From Fragilaria crotonensis (taxonomy: Eukaryota > Bacillariophyta > Fragilariophyceae > Fragilariales > Fragilariaceae): a stretch of 64,000 bases of DNA. Positions 50,677 through 61,372 of this stretch are shown here, piece after piece (position 1 is the first letter of the stretch; each line of letters opens with the position of its first letter). The notes below the pieces were generated by a model. That model was not told where the DNA came from, did no database searches, and was given only the letters and a program-made list of their open reading frames with translations. Position numbers and translations under genes: made by a program. The stretch covers positions 1 to 64,000 of the forward strand of contig JAKSYS010000107.1 of assembly GCA_022925895.1 (NCBI GenBank), written 5' to 3'.

Positions 50677-52098
50677 CTGGTGCTTGGCATACAAGTGAAG
50701 ATGGTGTGTAGATGAACAACTTTGAGGGGATATGATTCATTTTGTTTTCGTCGGAGGCACAAGGATGGTGGTGAGGCAGGTCCATCATCGTTTTGCTTTT
50801 TGAAATTAACTCAAATTATGTTTCTCTCCCAATTGAGAAAATGCGACCATTTGTATTGTTCTGGTGTCTGATGATCAGAGCGTTGTATTGCGCTGCGTTG
50901 TGTTTTAAGTAACCGGGGTAATTTTTTACTATAGTATAGGCTCAATCATTGGTGTGTTACAACGCTGGCTTCGTCATCACCATGAAGTTAATTCATGGGG
51001 AACACAAGTGGTCTTTTTGTAGTTCTATGGAATGCAATGTAACAAAAGTGCCAACACTTTCTGACGTTTGTTGTTGCTTGCTTTTGATCACTCCGAGTAC
51101 TTGTAATGATACGTTGTTCTCTTCACTAGCAATTGCATTGCATCAACAAAACTAGAGTCATAGTGACCGAACTATGGAAAGCTGGGCCGTTTGCGCTCCT
51201 TTATTGTTTATTTCGCGATCGTATCGATTCCGGCGCTGATGAATCTGGTCTCCAAGTAAAGAATGCTTGTTTCTTTTAACTCACATGGTTGCCATCCCCA
51301 AAGCATGCGGAGAACGAAGCCACAATTGTGGCTGGAGGCTCGTTTTAGATGCTCACACTGTGAAATCACGGTCACTCCTGATCCTCCCCACTCCCCACTC
51401 AGCCTGATCACCAATAACCATCGCCATAGCAACTTAGTCCAGTGCACCTAAAGTGCGAACACCAGGACAAAGCATGCAGTCGTCATTATTGTTTTCACAA
51501 ATCATTAAATCATGAGACTCATGTTGCTGCCTCCAAGGATTCATCATCACCGGGGACAACAGTTAATGCAACATCGTGTCGAAATCACTGGCAACTGCAA
51601 CCGAGGACTCGACACTGATTTGTGGCTTTATTGTTTTCAGGATGTGTATTCCACCGTGCTTGCGATAAAAGCACGGCTGTCAGTACTGTATCAAGTACCT
51701 CCGAGTTTAAATCCGTTCCATTATTTGTTTGATCTTGTGAACGGTAGGAGGTCAGGTAAAATGACGTTTCTTCCCGTAGCTTCTACATGCAATTAATACC
51801 AAGCAGAGGTGCGTGGCCGGACCTGCTGTGACTACTTCTTCTATGCCACCAGGTACAGCTGGTTTTCTGTTCTAAAATCCGGGCGCACGTCCCAGTATTA
51901 ATTCTACGCTAGACCGATTTCACTGCCAATATGACGTCACGAGGGCGGGACTTTGTCGTGTTGGAAGCAAGGCTTCCACAATGAGATTTTCAAGCCGTCG
52001 TTTGCAACATTTCCATTCTAATCTATAGATTTACCTCCTGCAGTCACCTTCCTATGTAACTCAGTGAACCTACTGTTGGTGATAAATCTATAGATACA
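50677..52098. other. 3' flank of array copy 2 and upstream part of transposon B
   Basis: 50677-51600 matches the 3' flank of copy 1. From about 51830 the sequence may belong to the transposon. Two palindromic words, TAATCTATAGATTTA (52018) and AAATCTATAGATA (52083), lie 60-odd bp apart immediately before the transposase ATG and might be transposase-binding sites. No gene. Confidence 0.45.
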
Positions 52099-55000
52099 AT
52101 GGTTGACAAAGGTAAATATGCTATTTTGACTGATGCCGTCATGCTACTTCGAACAGACATCACGTATGGTCCGAGATTGTCAAATTGCTGGCTTCCTGCA
52201 TCAACTTGGGCTGAAGCTTTAGGGAGATTTGATGTCAATGCGTCCCTTGGCGTCATTGATGTAAGAAGGTTCAATACAGGGATGTCCAAGTCGGCTTCTT
52301 TCGGAGAATTGATGCACCGATTTGATGGATCAAACACAACAGGAGTGTTCAGAGTCACATACAAGAACACATTCTATTACTACTTCACAGAGAAATCAAG
52401 GCAGATACGGTACCCATGTCCACTTAACAGTGCATGGAACGAAAAAGTAATGGAAGCAGCCGCAAATGTGCTAGTCATTCCAAGCACAAGATCAAGACCC
52501 GCTCTCGACACAATGATAACTACACCTGTCAACACGGAGGCTACAACGGGAGGAAGGATCGGAGACATTGTTGAGCAATCACCGAGCAAACGAGCAAGGA
52601 TAGGAGATACTGGTGCGGCCGCTGTAATGATTGCTGCTGATGCTTCTAGCTCAAGTTACTGGCCATGTAGCCCAGAGGCATACCGAGTGTTCAAACCACC
52701 AAAGAAACATGGGACAACGAATTGCGAGGATGGGAATGATACTGATTTCGATTCTGAAACTCCAATGGAAGCACTTCAGAGAAGGATTGTACTGCTTCAA
52801 AGCGTTCATGAGGAAGAAAATAATTGGAGGAATGTTGTGCAAGGTAGAGATATCGACAACGTGTGTACCAAAGCTGAGATATGCGCTGTCAGGCAAAGGG
52901 CGACGTTTCTTTGTTATGCGTACCGATTGGCTCTTGCAAAAATGAATGAATGGACGTGGCAAGACTGTTGCACTGAATCTTGTAAGGTATTGAACACTGT
53001 TGGTATGACGCAAGCAACCTTCTATAAAACCATCGCAAATTGGAACATTGTGTTCCGTAATTTTGAATGCTTCCCAAACCCAAACTTGTCTGTTCAGTGT
53101 GAAACGACCTCTTCCTCGAGTTCTCGAAGTGTTTCCATGCGCAAAGGAGCAGATTGTTGCATTTGGCGTCGAGAACTTGTCACATCTTTCAATTGAAGCA
53201 GTCTATCAATTCGTTCATTCGTCTGTAATCCCAAGGCTGGCTGCGTTGTGGAAACGTGAATCGGTAGTAGACGAAGATACTGCAGAAACGTCAACATTGA
53301 GTACAAGTACTACAGCCATTAATCCTACTAGCAATCCTGTCGATGTCGATCAAGATGAGGATGATATTGCGCTATTCCTTCGCGCACATAGACTTAAAAA
53401 CATGAGCTTCACAACAGCATGGCGCTGGATGCGATTACTCGGATTCAAGTATGATACGAGAAGGAAGAGCTTCTACGTCGATGGCCATGAACGTGAAGAT
53501 GTTGTCGCACATCGAAATGCATTCTGCAAGAACTACCTTACCGTGCTTGAGCCACGTTGTCGGCGTTGGATTCAGCTTCCACTCAGTGAAGCTGCTACGA
53601 TCAAGACCTTAGACACAGATTTCGGACATCATTACTATGATATTATATCTGATGAGACTCGGGTTGAGTTTCACGTTGACTATTGGAAGAATTGCATATC
53701 AAGAATCAAAAGGGAGAAGAGGCAGCGCGAGATGTTGAAGCAAAAACAAGCATACGAGTGTCATCATCAGTCAGGCCCTTGATGATTATTGGTCAAGATG
53801 AGTCTGTCTTCGCGCAGTATCTACTGTCCTCCAAACAATGGGTTGGGCCAAAGGACAAGTGCCACTTCTGCCCAAGTCGGAGGGCGATGGGTATATGCTT
53901 TCTGCGTTCGTGTCACGCGAATTCGGCTTTGGCAGGCAGATGACAGAGGATGAGTTACAAAGAGTGAATATGGCAAGGCAAACAGCAGCTCTCGGCGGTG
54001 GAAATTACCTCGATACAACAGCTGCGATGGAAATCTTGGGAACAACGAGGAAGCCGATTTTGTTGGAATCCCCTTCGTAAAATACTTGTTCATCGGAATC
54101 AATAATCAGGGTTATTGGAATTCATACCACATGAGTCTTCAGCTTGAGGATGTGGTTGATTGCCTACGAATCCTATATCCAAGCTTCGATTTTGTATTTT
54201 TGTTCGATCATTCTCAGGGACACGCTCGCAAACGTGATGGTGCACTCAGTGCGATCAACATGCAAAAGAACTTTGGAGGATCAAAACAGCAGATGAGAGA
54301 CACAGTCATAATGTCACAAGAGGGTTATCTGGGCACACACTCACCAACCCTGGGCATCGGAGACACACAGTCAATGGTATTCAATACTGACGACTGTGGC
54401 CCATGGTATTTGACACCAGAGCAACGTGACTTACAACGTCATGATCGAATAATGGGGAAAAGAAGCAAGCCAATTGAAAAAACAAAGAAGACCCTTCTTG
54501 AAGAGCTCAACGAAAGGGTGTGACGCTCCAACAAAAACGCGGGTACACTAAAGCCGAACTTCAGGAATTGGCAAGAAACAATTCAATCGAAACTCACAAA
54601 GAAGTCGACAAAATCCTATCTGGATGGGAAGGAAAATCTAAAGGCATGCTACAAGTTCTGTGGGAAAGAGGACTGATTGATCCAAGTGAGTTAGATAAAT
54701 ACACTGTCGACGGAAAGAAAGACACAATTTCAGGAAGATTGACTTACGGTATTCCCTACGCCATCTCATCGCAGAGTGTGCTGATTTCAAGGATGAGGAA
54801 ACGGCACTTCAGTACCTTGGATCTCAGCTGGGCATCACGGTACTTCTAACACCAAAGTTCCATGCCGAATTAGCAGGGAAGGCATTGAATTTTGCTGGGG
54901 TCACGCAAGGCTTTCTACCGACGGGTTCCTGTATCTCAAAAGAGGGGACGAGAGAATTTCAAACAACTTGTGAGAGATTCAACGTGTTCAATCAAGGAGT

Positions 55001-55275
55001 TGACCAAAGAAAGGATGGGAAAGTTTGCTTCGAGCACGCGCATATATTTGTACTTACCATCATCTTTTTGAGAGTCAGCAGAGAATGAGGCAGCAAGGTC
55101 GTACCCACAACTTCATCGCCACAAGTATAACAGAAGATCAAGGACTTCTGTACTCCGAAATCAACGCCTGATGAAATTGTTCAAGTCTCACAGGTGTGCA
55201 TTGGACTTCGATCGTGGCTTCGTCAACAGTGCACTCAAAGAAGCAAAGACAAGAAACGAGGAGGACGAGGTGTGA
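52099..55275 (+). pseudogene. Decayed DDE-superfamily transposase, copy B
   Basis: Homolog of copy A (33156-36262), inserted between array copies 2 and 3. From the ATG at 52099 the protein is recoverable only by changing frame near 53093, 53760, 53850, 54080, 54520 and later. Conserved landmarks are TTAWRWMRLLGFKYDTRRKS, FYVDGHEREDVV, EFHVDY, MIIGQDESVFAQYLLSSKQWVGP (catalytic Asp), NNQGYWNSYHMSLQLEDVVD, FDHSQGHARKRDG (second Asp), GMLQVLWERGLIDPSELDKY, and finally FKSHRCALDFDRGFVN before a stop at 55275. More frames are broken than in copy A, so it is older or less constrained. Divergence between A and B is high, so they are separate insertions, not a recent duplicate pair. Confidence 0.75.
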
Positions 55276-56273
55276 TCATCATGTCGACAGAGATGGATTT
55301 TTATGGTCGCAGGAGACAGCTGCTACTAAAACTTGATAAAGGATATGGAAATAATATGCGTGCATGGTACGAATTGTACACAACCTACGTTCGGACGCTT
55401 CAACGAAAAACCAGCTGTACTGTATGTCATACTGGAAGTACTTTTTGAAGCACGAACGAGGATTTCTTGGGATCATTAATTTTTGTTGTCTCAATATGTA
55501 TATATGCAAACAGGATATTCATTAGTGACCTTGTTTGTGCGTCATGAAGAAATGTCGCAAGGCGCAAGCTGTCTCTTTGTACACAATTTCTACGGTCCCA
55601 AAATGGAGTATCATGACATCATGACTCTCGAAAAGCGGGAACAACGTGCCCGCAGCCCAATCGAATAGTTCCCTGGTGAAACACACATCCGAAAACACAG
55701 AACGCACGAAGGGTGTCATCATAGTGACATTTTCACGTTTAACCTCGGCTAGTCATTGATTTACATTTATTTATCTACTACTATCGATGGAAGACTGCAT
55801 AGGCCTAGAATAGTTACGAAGGACTCTAGTTCTGCCTAAGGTTGTACTCCGAGTAAACAGTAAAACAAGTAAGGATTTTTGTCTAATAAGTAAGGGCATG
55901 TGCGTCAACGACTACTTCATATGTCTACTTCAGTTATTCCGGGTACTGGGTAGGGTTTGACGCAAATCTGAGATACCGGTACTACGTACGATGTACGATG
56001 TATATATAAAACAATAAATGTACCGGTTGATATGCATTTGTATTTGTATCGTACTGTATGACATACCGACAAGACATGTCAATTTACGGGATCGCCTTTC
56101 GGACTTTTTAATCCTGATGTCTGATGTCCAATCAGTATTTTGGGTGGGCATTCTTGTGCACGTTATGTGTGGTTGGAGTCGCATCGTAGTGTTCTCAATG
56201 CCCATCAGCTGCACCTCTGCTAGAAGTGCTGCCCGTGTTTGTCGCCCCACTGGTTAGTCCAGTAAAAACGAAA
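55276..56273. other. Upstream region of array copy 3
   Basis: No gene. ATCCGAAAACA (about 55687), GAAGACTGCATAGGC (about 55790) and related words match the upstream regions of other array members. GTATATATAAAAC at about 55999 is a TATA-like sequence some 270 bp before the start codon. Confidence 0.5.
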
Positions 56274-59200
56274 ATGAGTTCTCTTGATATGAGTGATGGC
56301 ACGATGGAGAAAATGGACGCGAACGCCAGCATTAGCATCAGCGACCATGTAGTAGAACATGAAAAAAAGAATACGAGTAATTCTGTGGAGAGGTGCAAGG
56401 AGTTGAATCATGTTGTTGATTGGTTTTCGCGAGCTACGAATGGCGATGAACGATTTGAAGTGGTTACGATTGAGGGTAATCCAGGGGAGAAGAAGACGCA
56501 GCTTCTCTTGGAATTACAAGATGAGTTAGACTCTCATAACTCCCAAGTTATTCGGCTCAAGAATGATCGCATCGCATGTTCTCATCAAATGTCAATCATT
56601 TTCGAGTTCTATGAACAGCTCATTGACTTGTGCAACAAAGCACCAAACAAGGATGACATCGTGACGAGTCTTCTCAAGGAAATACCAGGGGAAAGACTTG
56701 ATCTGATTGGGAGTGTGTTTCCTGCCATTTGTGACTTTCTCGGGATCGAGAAGCCTCCCACAGGGCCACAGCAAGGGGTCGTCAAGTCACCGACACGAAC
56801 CACACCACTTACGGACCACTGCCTTGAAGATGCGTGTTGCGAACTTATTCGCATATCAACTTCAAAATTATTTCCTGTCGTCATTTTATTTGAAGATTTT
56901 CATTGGGCTGGTCCAGAACTGATTACGCGTGCCCAGGATATGGTGACCCGTCTCGCCGCGATTGACTGCCCCCTCTTGGTCATGTATGTGGACACAGGGT
57001 TTACCCATAGCGCCTTGGCCGCGTTGTTGTACGCCCTCTCGGATTCACGAATAACTATTCATCAGGTCAAGCTAGATGATGATGATCCAGACGGTTTTAA
57101 GAATTACATTCGATTGGTGAACCAAAAGATTGAGAATCTATCGGATGAAAGCACGACAATCTTGAAGGTAGCATCGCTGCTCGGAATTCGCCTCCGACCC
57201 GCGTTGTTGGAAGAGGTTATCTGTGCCCTTGATCAAGTTCATGATTTCGATCTCACAACATCCTTGAACCTTGAGAGCAATTGTTCAAAGAAGGGTGTTG
57301 TCCTAATGGCTCTCAGGGAATTCGTTGACTCCCGTCTCATGACGGAAATTTCTCATTGGTACCATTTCATTGACGACGCAGTGTATGACGCTGTCCTAAG
57401 CCTTTTGGACGCAGATCCAGATCAGGCGGAACTGTGTTTCAAGGTGGGTCGTGTCCTACACCATCTTAGCGCCAAGGACGGAGATCTGCTACTACCATCC
57501 GTGATACATTTGAACTCTGCGAATGGTCTCCTCCCTCGCAATAGCCAGCCCGTCCTGGCGCAGCTCAATTTAGATGCTGCCAAACACGCATTGCACGTAA
57601 CTTCCTTCAGTCTGGCTGTTGATTATGCGAGTCAGGGCCTTGCAATTCTGGGAGACGATAAGTGGCGGACTGACTACGCACTCTCCTTGGATTTGACGAC
57701 GGCACTTGCAGAAATGGCCCTCGCTGATAAGAACTACGATGAATGCAAGGTTGCTATAGATGAAGTGATACGTCATGCAAGATCAGTTGGCGATAAATTG
57801 CCAGTATACTACGTTCTGGTGGATTCTCTTCGAGAACAAGGTCGCTACAGCGAGGCCATCAAGATCGGGATGCAAATACTTCACTTGCTTGGCGAAAAGA
57901 CAAAGTACAATCGTTCGCAGATTGTGGGAAAAAGTCGAACTCAATTCAAAAAGAATGCCGTCGGGTTGAGCGAGCGTCCGCAGATAAGCAATGTGCTGAA
58001 GCTGGAGGTATGCAAACTCCTGCATCAACTTGGCGAAATGTCTTGGATGAACAATGACTGCGACGTCGCACTCCAGTGTCTGTGCCGCGTAGCGCAGATA
58101 TCGCTCAAGTATGGTGTTAGCCAATACTCTGCACTTGGCTTTGCTGGTCTTGGCGTAGGTCTTCGTTTGAGTGACTATCTCGACGAATCAGAACTTGCGG
58201 GTCAGCTCGCCCTCGCGTTGGAAGAGAGGTTTGACTGTTCATCTGGTGTGCTGACTGGGGCGGTGGTTTATAACTTCATCGATCATTGGCATCGTCCCTA
58301 CGGCGCTGGTGTGGAATGGCTGAAGAGTGCCTATTGGACCGCTCGAACAAGAGGTAATCCCGAAACCGCCATTTTTTCTGCAAGCTTTGAACTGACCCTT
58401 CGACATTTGAGTGGGGAATCATTGTTGGATCTCAATGAACAGTGCGATGCTATCGTCAAGGATGCGACAATGTATGGCAAGAGGATATCATTCATGAAAA
58501 TCCTTCCGGCATATCAGTTTCAACTTAACATGACGGGGACAGTTCGCGACGTGGAAGTACTCTCTGGTGCGGCCATGAAGGAGGAAAGCTATTCAGCAGA
58601 ATGCGCACACATGAATTTGCCACTGGATGTGTTTTATTTTCAAAAAATGAAACTCGCCTACTACTTTGGCAGCGTCGCTAAAGCAAACGAATACAAGCAA
58701 CATTTCTTGCAGTGTGCGGTCGGACGGTGGCATCTGAGAGCTAGTGTACCTTCAGCTGTCTGGTTTGGTGCACTTATTGCAATTGAAATGTACAAGTCTA
58801 CCTCGAAGAAGACGTTTCTTCAAGATGCCAAGAAAGATCTGCAAAGAATGCGAAAGTGGGAGAAGCGAGGCTGCACGAACGTCAAACATATGGTGCTGCT
58901 GTTGGAAGCCGAAATTGCTGCAGCAACTCGTTCGCCGGCTGCAGTGGCATTGTTTGAGAAAGCAATCGAATCTGCCACCGCTGTTGATTACGTGCACGAT
59001 CGAGCCTTGGCAAATGAAAGAGCTGCCGTGAACTGTCTGTTCGAAAGCAACACGGAATTGGCTGGTGATTTCATGGTGGAAGCGTCTCGTTTGTACAAGA
59101 GATGGGGTGCGAGCGCGAAGGTCACCCAAATCAATACCAAGTATCCATATCTTTTTTACGATCAGAATTCAGCTGTATCATCATTCAAATCTCATCGACC

Positions 59201-59321
59201 GAAACGGTTGCAAGGGGGCCCAAACAGTCTTCGCACCGCCACAATGTCATCTGGCAGTGATGGAGTACAACCCGGAATGTTTGCAAGGCGACAGGATGCA
59301 GAAAGTGCTTTCCAACGCTAA
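56274..59321 (+). CDS. AAA_16/TPR-type ATPase-like protein, array copy 3 (intact)
   Basis: The one complete, uninterrupted array member: 1,015 residues from the ATG at 56274. Residues 1-45 are disordered. The nucleotide-binding-like module spans about 46-330, with EGNPGEKKT at 67-75 (canonical GxxxxGK[ST] has Gly where this has the first Lys), an ISTSKLFPVVILFEDFHWAGPE Walker B-like strand at about 194-215, and LSDESTTILKVASLLGIRLRPALLEEV, typical of the helical lid after AAA_16. From about 400 a helical repeat region follows (LAVDYASQGLAILG, LAEMALADKNYDECK, SLREQGRYSEAIKIGMQILHLLGEK). In known proteins this ATPase/TPR module sits between a Ser/Thr kinase and GAF/histidine-kinase domains; none of these is present. 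The tail is Ser/Gly/Arg-rich. ATP hydrolysis is uncertain; a scaffold or signalling role is inference. Confidence 0.85.
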   Translation: MSSLDMSDGTMEKMDANASISISDHVVEHEKKNTSNSVERCKELNHVVDWFSRATNGDERFEVVTIEGNPGEKKTQLLLELQDELDSHNSQVIRLKNDRIACSHQMSIIFEFYEQLIDLCNKAPNKDDIVTSLLKEIPGERLDLIGSVFPAICDFLGIEKPPTGPQQGVVKSPTRTTPLTDHCLEDACCELIRISTSKLFPVVILFEDFHWAGPELITRAQDMVTRLAAIDCPLLVMYVDTGFTHSALAALLYALSDSRITIHQVKLDDDDPDGFKNYIRLVNQKIENLSDESTTILKVASLLGIRLRPALLEEVICALDQVHDFDLTTSLNLESNCSKKGVVLMALREFVDSRLMTEISHWYHFIDDAVYDAVLSLLDADPDQAELCFKVGRVLHHLSAKDGDLLLPSVIHLNSANGLLPRNSQPVLAQLNLDAAKHALHVTSFSLAVDYASQGLAILGDDKWRTDYALSLDLTTALAEMALADKNYDECKVAIDEVIRHARSVGDKLPVYYVLVDSLREQGRYSEAIKIGMQILHLLGEKTKYNRSQIVGKSRTQFKKNAVGLSERPQISNVLKLEVCKLLHQLGEMSWMNNDCDVALQCLCRVAQISLKYGVSQYSALGFAGLGVGLRLSDYLDESELAGQLALALEERFDCSSGVLTGAVVYNFIDHWHRPYGAGVEWLKSAYWTARTRGNPETAIFSASFELTLRHLSGESLLDLNEQCDAIVKDATMYGKRISFMKILPAYQFQLNMTGTVRDVEVLSGAAMKEESYSAECAHMNLPLDVFYFQKMKLAYYFGSVAKANEYKQHFLQCAVGRWHLRASVPSAVWFGALIAIEMYKSTSKKTFLQDAKKDLQRMRKWEKRGCTNVKHMVLLLEAEIAAATRSPAAVALFEKAIESATAVDYVHDRALANERAAVNCLFESNTELAGDFMVEASRLYKRWGASAKVTQINTKYPYLFYDQNSAVSSFKSHRPKRLQGGPNSLRTATMSSGSDGVQPGMFARRQDAESAFQR

Positions 59322-61372
59322 AGTGGTGGATTTTTGCATCGATGAATGTAACTGATTCTGGACATAAGATCCTGAGATGTAGTGCAATGCAACATCTTAA
59401 AAGTGACTAACTAAACTTTGAGCTATCCATTCGATTCATTTAGGAACAGGCGCGTTTTGCGGGCCGGCATTGCATGTTGCTCCAGACTGCTCCATGAGTG
59501 GTCGGGAGGCAGCTCCATTTATGCATTACTTTTACGGGGAGCGAGCTCGTAATGAATGAGAATTCGGCATCAGTGTCGGAAATGTATTTTTATTACAATT
59601 TGTCTGCGTCTTCAGGTTATGTTACAATCGACAAAGCTAATGGACTTGTGGGTCAAATCATGGATAACGCACATGACTTGCGTCTCCATCTCCTGCCACA
59701 GTAAGGACCAGATCTCATGGTTTGGTCGATGAATGATTCGATCCATCGTAATGAATGCGGCAATCGACAGAATGATGCACCGATCGCTTCTTTGGAGGCC
59801 GACAAGGATGTGGTTGTTTGCATTGCGAGTTCCGTGATTTAGTTTGCGTCATCTCGTTCCATCAACAAAGTGCTTGATTCGTTCTCGTTGAAGTATCAAT
59901 TGGCATTTGCACTGAGACAATCTTACTGTGTATGCTAGCATAAAGGGTGCTCTCAAATCGTATCAAAAGGTTGCACTACGCCCTTCTGGCACAACAATCA
60001 AGCCCTTTACACTTCTCCCCTCTGCCGTCGCAATGAAGCTCAACCCCCAACCCCACCTCCCAATGAACCGACTTTCACTGGGCGAAAGTCAAGGCTTTCG
60101 CCTGGTCTGCCTTTTACATCCAAAACGAGAGGACTGAGGGAATTTCCAGAACCTACGTCCACCTGCACTTCTCTTCCACAATGACAAAGGCAGCTTTTAC
60201 CAAGTAACTCTTGGGAAGAGCCTTTTGCAGCATGATCCTAGGACTAGGAGCACCGGGGAAAGATGGACTTACTCCATCGTGGATTCGCCAGCACCACCGA
60301 CAACGGTATACCGCCTCGTACATGTTCAAGGGAACCTTTGCAAATGCTCATTCGTCAGAGTCCTCTCAATTCCAGAATTGAGTACTGTAGTGATCGACAT
60401 CAAAGGCAACTTCCCCATCATCAAAGTCATGGTCAAGTCGATAAGATATTGAGCTGACATCAAAGCTCTTAAGGCGAAGGGTTGCGGAATCCGTTGTCAC
60501 AAACTGAACCACCGCACTGATGAATGGGGACATCTTCCTCATGCCCGACGGATACCCATTTACACAGCCAATGGAACTCGCGATCAGACTGCCTCATCGA
60601 TTAGATCCACATGAATCCTGACGAAGCCGACGAAGAAGAAGAAGCAAAAGGTAGGAAGTTGCAGTGGGAAAAGCAACCATGGGCGTCTGAAAACGTGGGC
60701 CTGTCATCAATACAGCTGCTGGATGCTCCCAACTCCCAACTACCGGTAGCTACTAGCTAGGCGACCCTCAACCAGATTACTCGTACCCGAGTCGTCAAGG
60801 AGTAAGCTCATACATACACGTCAGCGTCGTCACGCAACCACTCCTACAGTTTCCTCGTGCTCGGATGGTGAAGACTTGAAGATATTCTCTTGTTAGGGTT
60901 CAAACTTCAATCGTACGTACAGTACGGTCCCCTATTATGTACGAAGGGTAAGGACAACCGGTTTTAACATTTATTCGATTTTGCGACACGTCAGAAAACA
61001 CTTAAGCTCACGAACGTCGCATTGCACGGAAACATTATGTATGATTTATCCCAGGGAGTCATTTACGGTTCAATTCACATTCCGGGGAATAGATGCATCA
61101 TCATTCTAAGCCCGTTTTCATCCGCGTAGGGTCGGACTACAGTACATGTAGGTACTAGAGAGCTTTGTGGGAGATCAATGGTCATTGGCACACATGCGTT
61201 CTTATGCATCACGACTACATACTTACACAGAGCAATTCCTGGTACAAAATATATCATATGTACATCTATATATGTACTGCACTTTCAATCCTAACATGGG
61301 GTCGCACTTCGGGGACCTTCAAAGACTCTCGCTGCATCAAACTCATTCAGGAGCACCACACTCACAGGAACG
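59322..61372. other. Spacer between array copies 3 and 4
   Basis: No gene recognised. Frames near 59928-60640 give no familiar motif; a short purine-rich GAAGAAGAAGAAG stretch (about 60630) could be the relic of an acidic/basic coding tail. CTACCGGTAG is at 60740. From about 60985 (CAGAAAACA) the sequence is related to the other copies' upstream regions. Confidence 0.5.

Noticed and set aside
60225-60457. Two overlapping short frames between array copies 3 and 4
   Set aside because: Neither gives a recognisable motif and neither is conserved in the other inter-array spacers.
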